Shown here: in pieces, positions 8,630 through 15,702 of the stretch
Numbering within the stretch: the stretch's first letter is position 1
Layout of the letters: the number at the start of each line of letters is the position of its first letter
Origin: Sphingomonas sp. 1F27F7B
Lineage (GTDB): Bacteria; Pseudomonadota; Alphaproteobacteria; Sphingomonadales; Sphingomonadaceae
DNA length: 64,000 nucleotides
Assembly: GCF_005503355.1 (NCBI RefSeq)
Contig: NZ_SCMK01000024.1
Coordinates: forward strand, 1-64,000
Direction of reading: 5' to 3'
The notes under the pieces: model-generated
What the model saw: only the letters and a program-made list of their open reading frames with translations
Databases searched by the model: none
What the model was told of the DNA's origin: nothing
Made by a program: the position numbers and the translations under genes

Positions 8630-9678
8630 TCCCGCGCGCCGACCTTTCCCAGCTCAGCCCGGCCAATCGCGCCAAGGTGATCTATACCGAAGCGCAGACC
8701 GAGCTCGCCAGCCGCTTGTGGCGCGCCGCGCTGGGCGACGGCGAGCGCGACGATCGCAAGGGCAACAGCATCGGCCAGAACGGCCTGAGCGGAGATTCGC
8801 TGCTCGACCTGCTCGGCAGCCGGATCAACGGCCAGGCCGGCGGCGTGCAGGGCTGCAATTGCGGCTGTGCCTGTGCTTGCCACCGGAAAGCAGCCGGCAA
8901 GGATTTCGCCAATGACTGCGTCGAGGATCTGACGGGCGCGATCGGCGACGCCGCGGAGCAGAGCAGCCGCAAGATGGCCGCGATGATGGGCACCGAAGCG
9001 ACCGTCGCGGTAGCCGGGGGCGCGGTAGCCTCGGGCCTCGCGCTCGGCGCCAATACGCGCTTCGCCCCCGCCCTGGCCATGGCCGAGGCGCGCACCGGCA
9101 TTCCCGCGACCGCGCTCGCCGCGATCGTCGATGCCGAGGCGGCCAAGGGCCGCGACGGCAGCTGGAACGTCATGTCGCGCAACCCGCGCTCGAGCGCGGC
9201 CGGGCTCGGCCAGTTCCTCAGCGGCACCTGGGAACATCTCGCCGAAACCTCGGGCACCTGGCTCAACCAACTCGCCTCCGAGCGCGGCTGGCTCGACGGA
9301 CGCGGCCAGGTGCTGCCCGGCGCCCGCAGCGCGCTGCTGGCCATGCGCTATGACGGCCAGGCATCGATCCTGGGCGTGGCCGATCTCGCCAAGGTCAATC
9401 TCTCGCGGCTCGAGCAATCGGGCATCCGCGTCCACACCGATGCCGAGACCCTGGCCAAGTCGGCCTATCTCACCCATCATCTGGGGCTCGGTGACGCCAG
9501 GAAGTTCCTCGCCGGCGGCATCGAGCCGGGCCGCGCACGCATGCTGCTGGCCGCCCAGATCGGCGGCGGCGCGGCCGATCAGCGAATCGCCGCGGCAGGC
9601 AGCGCGACCCAGGCGCACCGCCAATGGCTGCTCGGATTCATCGATCGTCGAATCCGCCCGGAACAATTCGCCAGCTAA
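8626..9678 (+). CDS. Lysozyme-like (transglycosylase-type) protein with Cys-rich insert, flagellar operon
   Basis: The 350-residue product follows fliJ with an ATGA overlap. The first 70 residues are polar. Residues 77-86 hold an alternating motif, CNCGCACACH, with another Cys at 98. A small Ala/Gly-rich hydrophobic stretch lies near residue 123-140. From about 140 a lysozyme-like fold is suggested: ALAMAEARTGIPATALAAIVDAEA, then SSAAGLGQFLSGTWEHL, which resembles the SLT-type pattern of a catalytic acid followed by G-x-x-Q-F. By position it could open peptidoglycan for the flagellar rod, the job done by FlgJ or a separate muramidase in other bacteria. The catalytic residue and the role of the Cys cluster are inferences. 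No signal peptide is obvious. Confidence 0.65.
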   Translation: MIPRADLSQLSPANRAKVIYTEAQTELASRLWRAALGDGERDDRKGNSIGQNGLSGDSLLDLLGSRINGQAGGVQGCNCGCACACHRKAAGKDFANDCVEDLTGAIGDAAEQSSRKMAAMMGTEATVAVAGGAVASGLALGANTRFAPALAMAEARTGIPATALAAIVDAEAAKGRDGSWNVMSRNPRSSAAGLGQFLSGTWEHLAETSGTWLNQLASERGWLDGRGQVLPGARSALLAMRYDGQASILGVADLAKVNLSRLEQSGIRVHTDAETLAKSAYLTHHLGLGDARKFLAGGIEPGRARMLLAAQIGGGAADQRIAAAGSATQAHRQWLLGFIDRRIRPEQFAS

Positions 9679-9696
9679 ATTATTTTATCCTATAAT
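9667..9696 (+). promoter_or_regulatory. Putative promoter for the sigma factor gene
   Basis: TTCGCC (9667-9672) and a perfect TATAAT (9691-9696) are 18 nt apart at the end of the lysozyme-like gene, in the only clearly AT-rich stretch of the region. This would give a leader of about 200 nt. The 11-mer ATCCTATAATG at 9687-9697 also occurs at 6424-6434 upstream of flbT. Confidence 0.45.
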
Positions 9697-9814
9697 GATG
9701 GGACCGGCAGCCTTTCAGGCGCCGAAATCCATAAATATCACATATTTTCCATGCGTTGTATGGATCGCACCGCCATGGGAAAAATCCGGCACTGGTAGGA
9801 CTACATATAGGATT

Positions 9815-9830
9815 TTAAGGGTTCTGTTAA
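9815..9830 (+). promoter_or_regulatory. CtrA-like TTAA half-sites
   Basis: Two TTAA half-sites are separated by 8 nt (TTAAGGGTTCTGTTAA). The CtrA consensus in alphaproteobacteria is TTAA-N7-TTAA, so the spacing is one base too long. CtrA controls motility in sphingomonads, so the position is suggestive only. Confidence 0.25.
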
Positions 9831-9849
9831 AGGATTAGAAGCCATGTTG

Positions 9850-9896
9850 CCCCTGTGAACGGCAGCCGAGACCCGGCGGGCCCGGACAAACAGGGG
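9850..9896 (+). promoter_or_regulatory. Leader hairpin that would hide the sigma factor ribosome-binding site
   Basis: CCCCTGT (9850-9856) can pair with ACAGGGG (9890-9896), and AGGGG of the second arm is the Shine-Dalgarno of the next gene, whose ATG follows 8 nt later. A smaller GC-rich hairpin (CCGG arms) lies inside. This arrangement could limit translation until the stem opens. Confidence 0.4.
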
Positions 9897-9904
9897 ATTT
9901 AGCA

Positions 9905-10894
9905 ATGTCGAAGATCACGATCGCGCTCGAGGCAGCCGTCGCCACCGTTCTCGAGAACCTGCCGAAGGACGCGGCCCAGACGAACCGGCAGCGGGTGGCG
10001 GTCGATCGCGCCTTCGCCCAGATCCTCAAGCTGATCGCCCCGCGCATCCGCCACTTCGTGCGCCAATACGGCCTGACTGCGCATTGGGAGGATGCCGAGC
10101 AGTGCTGCGCCATCGCCGTCCACCGCGCCATCGAATCCTATGATCCCGCCAAGGCCCAGTTCACCACTTTCGTGAACTGGCAGATCCGCGGCGAGCTGCA
10201 GAGCCTGCGCTTCCGCCTGATGACCGACCAGCGCCCCTCCGCCAGGAAGGTCGAGGCCACCACTGTCTCGCTTTCCGCCCTCGCCACTTCGCCCGACGGC
10301 GACGAAGTCTCCCCCGAGGCGATGATCGAGGACGAGGACGCCGTCGCCCGCACCGAGGCCGGCGCTTCCGACTATCTCGCAGAAGGCGCCGTCGCCCAGC
10401 TCATCGACGCCTATGTCGAACAGCTCCGCAAGGTCGGCGTCGAAGCCCTTCGCCGCAGACCGCGCGTCAAGCTCGTGGCCCGTGGCGAGGGCCCGCGTTT
10501 CAGGATCAGCGACCCCGCCGAGCTGGAGAAGCTCGAGACCAGGCTGCGCCGCGACCGCGAGATCGTCGAGGGCCGCCTGTTCGACGGCGCCACGCTCGAC
10601 CAGGTCTCGGGCGATACCGGCGTGACCAAGGCACGCGTCCGCCAGATCGGCGCGCAGGCGACCAGGCTGCTCACCGAGATCGCTGCCGAAGCGCCGCGCT
10701 TCACCCCGATGGCCGACGACGCCCGCCGCGCGATGCCGCCGGCCCGCCCGCGCCGCAGCGGCGCTGCGAAAGTGCCGCTGCTCCCCGATCCGGGCGCGCT
10801 CCACAACCGCCTTGCCCATGTCGAGGCGATCGAGGCGGAGCGGACGGCCTATGTCACGCCGGCCCTGCCGGTCGCCCGGCTGGTGCTGCACTGA
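9905..10894 (+). CDS. RNA polymerase sigma-70 family factor
   Basis: The 329-residue product has a sigma region 2 at about residues 40-105 (WEDAEQCCAIAVHRAIESYDPAKAQF, then TFVNWQIRGELQS), matching the core-binding and -10-recognition helices of group 3-type factors. An acidic linker follows, with a basic segment near 180-200. A region 4-like helix-turn-helix lies at about 225-262 (GATLDQVSGDTGVTKARVRQIG). The C-terminal 70 residues are Pro/Ala/Arg-rich and unassigned. It is not a typical FliA, RpoH or EcfG sequence, and no anti-sigma gene is adjacent. Its place after the flagellar block suggests, but does not prove, a role in motility gene control. Translation may be limited by the leader hairpin. 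Confidence 0.8.
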   Translation: MSKITIALEAAVATVLENLPKDAAQTNRQRVAVDRAFAQILKLIAPRIRHFVRQYGLTAHWEDAEQCCAIAVHRAIESYDPAKAQFTTFVNWQIRGELQSLRFRLMTDQRPSARKVEATTVSLSALATSPDGDEVSPEAMIEDEDAVARTEAGASDYLAEGAVAQLIDAYVEQLRKVGVEALRRRPRVKLVARGEGPRFRISDPAELEKLETRLRRDREIVEGRLFDGATLDQVSGDTGVTKARVRQIGAQATRLLTEIAAEAPRFTPMADDARRAMPPARPRRSGAAKVPLLPDPGALHNRLAHVEAIEAERTAYVTPALPVARLVLH

Positions 10895-10898
10895 TCCT

Positions 10899-11354
10899 TC
10901 AGACCACCCGCGACAGGAAGCGGCTGAACGGATCCTCGCGATAGTCGCCGAAGGGCCCGCATTCGGTGAAGCCGAACTGGCGATAGAGCGCATGGGCGGC
11001 ATCGAAGGCATCGCCCGATCCCGTCTCCAGGCTCACGCGCCGATAGCCCCGCGAGCGGGCGGTGCTCAGGATGTGCCCCACCAGCTTGGCGCCGGTGCCG
11101 CGGCGCAGATGTTCCGACGCGGTGCGCATCGACTTGATCTCGCCATGCTCCGGATCGAGCTCGCGCAGCGCGCCGCAGCCCAGCAGGTCCTCGCCGTCCC
11201 ACACGGTCCAGAAGGTCACGTCGGGCGCGGCGAGGCCGGAGAAGTCGAGGAAATGGGTGCTGTCCTTCGGCGAATTGGCCAGCATTCCGGCAAAATGCCG
11301 CTCCAGCAGCCCGCGGACTCGCATATCGTCGAGTCCGCCCTCGCGGATTTCCAT
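10899..11354 (-). CDS. GNAT family N-acetyltransferase
   Basis: The 151-residue product has the GNAT fold. Motif A is near residues 72-95 (EIKSMRTASEHLRRGTGAKLVGHIL, with the R-x-x-G-x-G/A acetyl-CoA loop). A late ALYRQFGF motif lies near residue 127. Such proteins transfer acetyl groups from acetyl-CoA to amines; the substrate cannot be read from sequence. It is the last gene of a minus-strand run (DUF4136 lipoprotein, M14 carboxypeptidase, then this) and lies 30 nt downstream of the carboxypeptidase. It converges with the sigma factor gene, with only a few bases between stops. Confidence 0.88.
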   Translation of the reverse strand: MEIREGGLDDMRVRGLLERHFAGMLANSPKDSTHFLDFSGLAAPDVTFWTVWDGEDLLGCGALRELDPEHGEIKSMRTASEHLRRGTGAKLVGHILSTARSRGYRRVSLETGSGDAFDAAHALYRQFGFTECGPFGDYREDPFSRFLSRVV

Positions 11355-11384
11355 TTCCGGCTCCCCTTGTTGTTTTCCTCCGGC

Positions 11385-12503
11385 TCAGATTTCGTCGATA
11401 AATCCTGCCAAAGTCTCAAGGCACGAATGGGCCAGCGTCTTGCAGCGCGCGGGCGACCAGGCGAATTCGGGATCGGCGTTCACTTCGTGATCCTTGAACG
11501 GCATTTCCAGCGTCATCGATACGGAGCCGAAGCGCTCGGCGAGCTGGTTGGTCGACATCGAGAGATTGGCCTGGCCCGGCGCCGATTTCTCATAGCCCAG
11601 ATCGAGCTGGAAATCGGGCGTCGCCCGGGCGAGGCGGCGGGCATATTCGTAGAATTTCTCGCCATGCGCGTCGGTCCACGACGCGATGCCTTCGAAGCCG
11701 GCGAGGAAATTGGCGGGGATCGCCTCGTCGCCGTGCACGTCGATCGCGAAGTCGACGCCGGTCTCGTCCATCGCCGCGCGGACGAGGAACACCTCCGGGC
11801 TCTTCTCCATCGTCGGCGCATGCCATTCGCGGTTGAGGTTCACGCCCGCCGCGTTGGTGCGCAGATGGCCGCGGCGCGAGCCGTCCGGATTCATGTTCGG
11901 CACGATGTGGAACACGGCCTTCTCGCGCAGGTCCCGCGCCATCGCGTTGGTCGGGTCGGTCAGGAACTCGAGCGCGCCTTCCATCCACCACTCGGCCATC
12001 GTCTCGCCCGGATGCTGGCGGGCATAGAGCCACACCGTCTTCGGCCCGGTGCCGAGCGTCAGCAGGTCCATCGGCTGGCCGTCGAGCGTCTTGCCCAGCT
12101 CGCGGTGCGACACGCCCGGCATCAGTGCCATGCGGCTGACCAGGTCGTGGTGCCGTTCCATCGAATAGGGCGCGAAATAGGCGAACCAGACGAGATCCGT
12201 GTCGATCGCCTTGGTAAAGCTCAGCACGCCGTCGGCATAGCTCGATTCGGCCGTGCGCCACGCCTCGCGATCGGTGGACCAGCGCGCCTTGTAGCCCGGC
12301 CAGCCGAACGCATAGGCCGCGCTTCCGGCGTTGAGCAGGCGGAAGGTGAGCGTGCGCCCCTTCGCCCCGGCCACGCGGAAGTGGAACCACTGGTAGAAGT
12401 CGGACAGGTGATCGGTGACGATCTCGAGGTCGACGCGGTCGCCCTCGATGCCGATTACGCGGATGTTTCCGGAATCGAAGCCGGAATTGATCTGGATGGT
12501 CAT
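11385..12503 (-). CDS. M14 family zinc carboxypeptidase, cytosolic carboxypeptidase-like
   Basis: The 372-residue product has an N-terminal beta-sandwich region (1-130) and an M14 catalytic domain. Zinc ligands are read as H164 and E167 in ARQHPGETMAEWW and H257 in DVHGDE. NPDGSRRGHLRTNAAGVNLNREW (206-228) is the strongest sign of the cytosolic carboxypeptidase (Nna1/CCP-like) subfamily. No signal peptide is present, so it is probably cytoplasmic. I chose the ATG at 12503, where homology begins; the stop of the upstream DUF4136 gene overlaps it (ATGA), so the two are translationally coupled. Bacterial members have poorly known substrates, probably C-terminal residues of peptides. Confidence 0.88.
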   Translation of the reverse strand: MTIQINSGFDSGNIRVIGIEGDRVDLEIVTDHLSDFYQWFHFRVAGAKGRTLTFRLLNAGSAAYAFGWPGYKARWSTDREAWRTAESSYADGVLSFTKAIDTDLVWFAYFAPYSMERHHDLVSRMALMPGVSHRELGKTLDGQPMDLLTLGTGPKTVWLYARQHPGETMAEWWMEGALEFLTDPTNAMARDLREKAVFHIVPNMNPDGSRRGHLRTNAAGVNLNREWHAPTMEKSPEVFLVRAAMDETGVDFAIDVHGDEAIPANFLAGFEGIASWTDAHGEKFYEYARRLARATPDFQLDLGYEKSAPGQANLSMSTNQLAERFGSVSMTLEMPFKDHEVNADPEFAWSPARCKTLAHSCLETLAGFIDEI

Positions 12504-13099
12504 TTCACGGTGATAGTGATGCCGGACTCGCCGGGGAAGTCCTTGAAGAGCGCCTTGGCCATGCGCGCGGCCGCGGCGCCGGGCTGATCCGGATCGGTGC
12601 CGCTCACGCTGCTGCTCTGCGCGCGGCCTTCCCACACGGTGGTGTTGTCGCTGCGGCGGCGCAGCTGGACCCACAGCTCGGTCTGATAGAGCTCGCGCGT
12701 CTTGCCGCCGATGCCGAAGCCGACATCGCCGCCGACGCCCACGCCGCCGCGCCGCCCGCCGCTGACGCCGCCCGCACCCAGGCCGATGGTGACCGGCGGC
12801 CGCTCCTTGAAGGCGCCCTTGCTCGTGCGGCGGAAGCCGACCGCGGCGATATAGCCCGAAGGCGTGCTGCTCACCGACTGGACATAGCCCAGCCGCTCCA
12901 GCTCGGCGCGCACCGCATCGGCATAGGTCTGATATTCGGGGCCGAACGAATCGGTGTTGGCCATCGGCTCGACCGCGACGGTGGTGCGCTCGATCGGCGC
13001 ACCCAGATGATAGCGGGTGACGTCGATCGGCTGCGGGCGATAGGTGGGAGCACAGGCTCCCAGCGCGGCGAGCAGGGCGATGCTGAGCGGCTTCTTCAC
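12500..13099 (-). CDS. DUF4136-like lipoprotein
   Basis: The 199-residue product starts at GTG 13099, with AGGAG 9 nt upstream. The start MKKPLSIALLAALGAC is a lipoprotein signal with lipobox LGAC. The mature part contains a Gly-rich stretch (GLGAGGVSGGRRGGVGVGG) and an ending like DUF4136 proteins (MAKALFKDFPGESG). DUF4136 proteins are envelope lipoproteins of unknown function. A longer frame extends upstream to 13213, but it lacks the signal sequence at its start. The gene overlaps the M14 carboxypeptidase start and shares its transcript. Confidence 0.75.
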   Translation of the reverse strand: MKKPLSIALLAALGACAPTYRPQPIDVTRYHLGAPIERTTVAVEPMANTDSFGPEYQTYADAVRAELERLGYVQSVSSTPSGYIAAVGFRRTSKGAFKERPPVTIGLGAGGVSGGRRGGVGVGGDVGFGIGGKTRELYQTELWVQLRRRSDNTTVWEGRAQSSSVSGTDPDQPGAAAARMAKALFKDFPGESGITITVK

Positions 13100-13271
13100 G
13101 CGGACGAACTCCTGTTTCGCGAACGGAACGTCTCCGTTTGCCCTCCAACACGGATCAGGTCGAGTCGGTTCCGCAGGGCCAGGGGGCGACTCCTGCCTTG
13201 ACTTGGCGGGCATCGGCCACTAGGCGAGCCCCTCTTTCCGGCATTCCTATAGTTTGAGAAGCGAATCGGTC
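13100..13271. other. Divergent intergenic region with hairpins
   Basis: This 172-bp gap lies between the DUF4136 gene (minus) and rpmJ (plus). A 9-bp hairpin (GCGAACGGA paired with TCCGTTTGC, 13119-13141) sits just upstream of the minus-strand ribosome-binding site. Further on, GAGTCG and CGACTC arms enclose a GC-rich loop. TATAGT at 13248-13253 is a possible rpmJ -10 box. I do not recognise a known riboswitch or small RNA here. Confidence 0.4.
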
Positions 13272-13397
13272 ATGAAGATCGTGAATTCATTGAAGTCGCT
13301 CAAGGATCGGCATCGCGACAACCGCGTGATCCGCCGTCGTGGGCGCATCTACGTCATCAACAAGACCCAGAAGCGTTTCAAGGCCCGTCAGGGCTGA
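13272..13397 (+). CDS. rpmJ: 50S ribosomal protein L36
   Basis: The 41-residue product begins [18 protein letters not shown] and ends with a basic tail ([12 protein letters not shown]). This is the L36 variant usual in alphaproteobacteria, in which the zinc-binding cysteines of the canonical type are absent. It is a component of the large ribosomal subunit. The gene stands alone, as rpmJ often does in this group, and is followed after 5 nt by a HAD hydrolase gene. Confidence 0.95.
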   Translation: MKIVNSLKSLKDRHRDNRVIRRRGRIYVINKTQKRFKARQG

Positions 13398-13402
13398 TTC
13401 GC

Positions 13403-14014
13403 GTGGTCCAGCCCCGCGCCGTCATCTTCGATGTCGGCAAGGTGCTGTTCGACTGGGAACCTCGGTTCCTCTACGAGCGCCTGATCGAGGACGATCGGGC
13501 GCTCGAAGCGTTTCTGGCGAACGTCGTCACTCGGGAATGGCATTCCCAGCACGATGCGGGGCGTCCGTTCGCGGAAACCTCGGCGGAGCTGCGCGCGCGC
13601 TTTCCGGAGCATGAAGCGCTGATCGCCGCCTGGGGGTCGCGCTTCGGCGAGACGCTGGGGCCGGCGATTCCCGGTATGACCGCGCTTGTCGGGGAACTCG
13701 ATGCCGGCGGCGTGCCGCTCTTCGCGATCACCAATTTCTCCGGCGAGTTCTGGCCGCCGTTCCGCGCGCGCGAAGCCGCGCTGTTCGATCGCTTCCGCGA
13801 CATCGTCGTCTCGGGCGACGAGAGGCTGGTGAAGCCCGATCCCGCAATCTACGCGCTGGCGCTGCGCCGATTCGGCCTGGAGGGGCCGGACGCGGTGTTC
13901 ATCGACGACAGCCTGCCCAATGTCGCCGCGGCGGCGGATGCGGGGATCCACGCCCTGCACTTCACCGGCGCCGGCAAGCTGCGGGTGGATCTGAAGGCGC
14001 TGGGGCTGCTTTGA
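13403..14014 (+). CDS. HAD family (YihX-like) phosphatase
   Basis: The 203-residue product has the four HAD motifs: VIFDVGKVLFDW (nucleophile Asp near residue 10), FAITNFS (motif II, near 110), the Lys in LVKPDPAIYAL (motif III) and VFIDDSLPN (motif IV). The F-D-x-G-x-V form and a helical cap of about 70 residues match the HAD-IA class that includes YihX, a sugar-phosphate phosphatase. The start is GTG, 5 nt after rpmJ. Substrate is unknown; cytoplasmic. Confidence 0.88.
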   Translation: MVQPRAVIFDVGKVLFDWEPRFLYERLIEDDRALEAFLANVVTREWHSQHDAGRPFAETSAELRARFPEHEALIAAWGSRFGETLGPAIPGMTALVGELDAGGVPLFAITNFSGEFWPPFRAREAALFDRFRDIVVSGDERLVKPDPAIYALALRRFGLEGPDAVFIDDSLPNVAAAADAGIHALHFTGAGKLRVDLKALGLL

Positions 14015-14016
14015 AG

Positions 14017-14138
14017 CCCCCTCCCTGCAAGGGAGGGGCAGAGGGTGGGCAGGTTCCCGGCGATACTGAAGCCCAGGGCCGCACCTTGCCGTAACGCGTA
14101 CAGCCACCCACCCCTAATCCCTCCCTTGCAGGGAGGGG
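14017..14138. repeat. Paired inverted REP/MITE-like repeats
   Basis: Two palindromic repeats face each other. The left copy is CCCCTCCCTGCAAGGGAGGGG followed by AGGGTGGG. The right copy is CCACCCACCCC, a short TAAT, then CCCTCCCTTGCAGGGAGGGG. About 54 bp separate them. The same ends, in the same orientation, flank the DUF559 gene at 62899-63337. The right copy also shares GTGGGTGG-N11-ACGGCA with the left end of that element. The pair lies between the HAD gene and pyk 3' ends and may also stop transcription from both sides. Confidence 0.7.
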
Positions 14139-14149
14139 AATCACAGACC

Positions 14150-15637
14150 TCAGATCGCGTCCGGCCCTTCGCGGCCCGGATGGTTCTTCAGCTCGTCGCC
14201 GACCAGAGTCACCACGTGCAGCACGTTGGTCGAGCCGGGCGTCCGGAACGGCACGCCGGCGCACAGCACCACCCGGTCGCCCGCCGCGGCGATGTGGTGG
14301 CGCAGCGCCATCCGCTTCGACTTGGCGACCATCTCCTCGAACGAATCGACGTCGCGCGTGTGGACCGCATGCGTGCCCCAGAGCAGGCCGAGCCGGCGCG
14401 CCGTATCGATCTTGGGCGTGAGCACCAGGATCGGCACCGACGGACGCTCGCGCGCGATTCGCCGCGCGGTCGAGCCCGAGCTGGTGAAGCAGGTGATGCC
14501 CGAGGCGGAGACGGTGCGCGCAATGTTCTTCGCGGCCTCGGCCAGCGCGTCGGCGGTGGTGGGATCGGGGCGCGTCACGGTGAAGTGGACGCGATCGCCA
14601 TGCGCGGGGTCGCGCTCGACCGCGTCGGCGATCGAATTCATCATCGCGACCGATTCGACCGGCCATTTGCCGGCGGCGCTTTCGGCCGAGAGCATGATCG
14701 CGTCGGCCCCGTCATAGACGGCGGTGGCGACGTCGGAGACTTCGGCGCGCGTCGGCGATGGGCTCTCGATCATCGATTCGAGCATCTGGGTGGCGACGAT
14801 CACCGGGCGGCCCATGCGGCGCGCGGTCTCGACGATGCGCTTCTGGAGGGGCGGCACGGTCTGCGGAGGCAACTCGACGCCAAGATCGCCGCGTGCGACC
14901 ATCACGCCGTCGCACTGCTCGACGATCTCGTCCAGTCGCGCGATGGCCGAGGGCTTCTCGATCTTGGCGAGCAGCGCCGCCTTGCCGCCGATCAGCCGGC
15001 GGGCCTCCATCAGGTCCTCGGGGCGCTGGACGAAGCTGAGCGCGATCCAGTCGGCGCCCTGCTCGACCGCGAAGGCGAGGTCGCTGCGGTCCTTCTCGGT
15101 GAGCGCGGCGAGCGGCAGCACCATGTCGGGCACGTTCAGGCCCTTGTTGTTCGACAGCGGGCCACCGACCTCGACGATGGTGGTCAGCCGGTCCGGCGCG
15201 ACCGAGACGACGCGCAGCACGAGCTTGCCGTCGTCGAGCAGCAGGCGGGCATTCTCGTGCGCGGCCTCGAAGATCTCGCGGTGGGGCAATTCGACGCGGG
15301 TGGCGTCGCCCGGCGTCTTGTCGCGATCGAGGATGAACTCATGGCCGGTGACCAGCTGGACCTTGCCGTCGGCGAACTTGCCGACGCGCAGCTTCGGACC
15401 CTGCAGGTCCGCCAGGATCGTGGTCGGGCGGCCATATTTCTGCTCCAGGCCACGGATCGCCTCGAACAGCGGTACCTTCGATGCCTGGTCGCCATGGCTC
15501 ATGTTGATCCGGAACGCATCGGCACCGGCTTCGAAAAGCTTCCCGATCATCTCGGGCGTGTTGCTCGACGGGCCGAGCGTGGCGAGGATGCGAACCTTGC
15601 GCGTGCGGGGGCTGATTGCCTTTGTCATCGTTGTCAT
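14150..15637 (-). CDS. pyk: Pyruvate kinase
   Basis: The 495-residue product converts phosphoenolpyruvate and ADP to pyruvate and ATP in glycolysis. It has the N-terminal KVRILATLGPSS start, RINMSHG, LADLQGPKLRVG, the active-site segment LLAKIEKPSAI (catalytic Lys), VMVARGDLGVE, and MLSAESAAGKWP, a slight variant of the usual MLSGETA. The C-terminal allosteric domain is complete. Length matches bacterial pyruvate kinases. The gene is divergent from the DUF1244 gene with a 65-bp gap, a linkage common in alphaproteobacteria, and its 3' end faces the 14 kb repeat element. Confidence 0.96.
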   Translation of the reverse strand: MTTMTKAISPRTRKVRILATLGPSSNTPEMIGKLFEAGADAFRINMSHGDQASKVPLFEAIRGLEQKYGRPTTILADLQGPKLRVGKFADGKVQLVTGHEFILDRDKTPGDATRVELPHREIFEAAHENARLLLDDGKLVLRVVSVAPDRLTTIVEVGGPLSNNKGLNVPDMVLPLAALTEKDRSDLAFAVEQGADWIALSFVQRPEDLMEARRLIGGKAALLAKIEKPSAIARLDEIVEQCDGVMVARGDLGVELPPQTVPPLQKRIVETARRMGRPVIVATQMLESMIESPSPTRAEVSDVATAVYDGADAIMLSAESAAGKWPVESVAMMNSIADAVERDPAHGDRVHFTVTRPDPTTADALAEAAKNIARTVSASGITCFTSSGSTARRIARERPSVPILVLTPKIDTARRLGLLWGTHAVHTRDVDSFEEMVAKSKRMALRHHIAAAGDRVVLCAGVPFRTPGSTNVLHVVTLVGDELKNHPGREGPDAI

Positions 15638-15702
15638 ATCCTCGGCTTGTGCCTCGGTGCCTCTAGTCTCATATCCCGGAGGATCAACCGTGGAGGTGAT
15701 AA

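Noticed and set aside
13100-13271. ACCTGATCCG on the minus strand, resembling part of a TPP riboswitch
   Set aside because: The CTGAGA core and the other conserved loops are missing, and neither flanking gene is a thiamine gene.
13100-13271. 4.5S (signal recognition particle) RNA
   Set aside because: The nearly invariant GGAAGGAAGCAG apical loop is not present on either strand.
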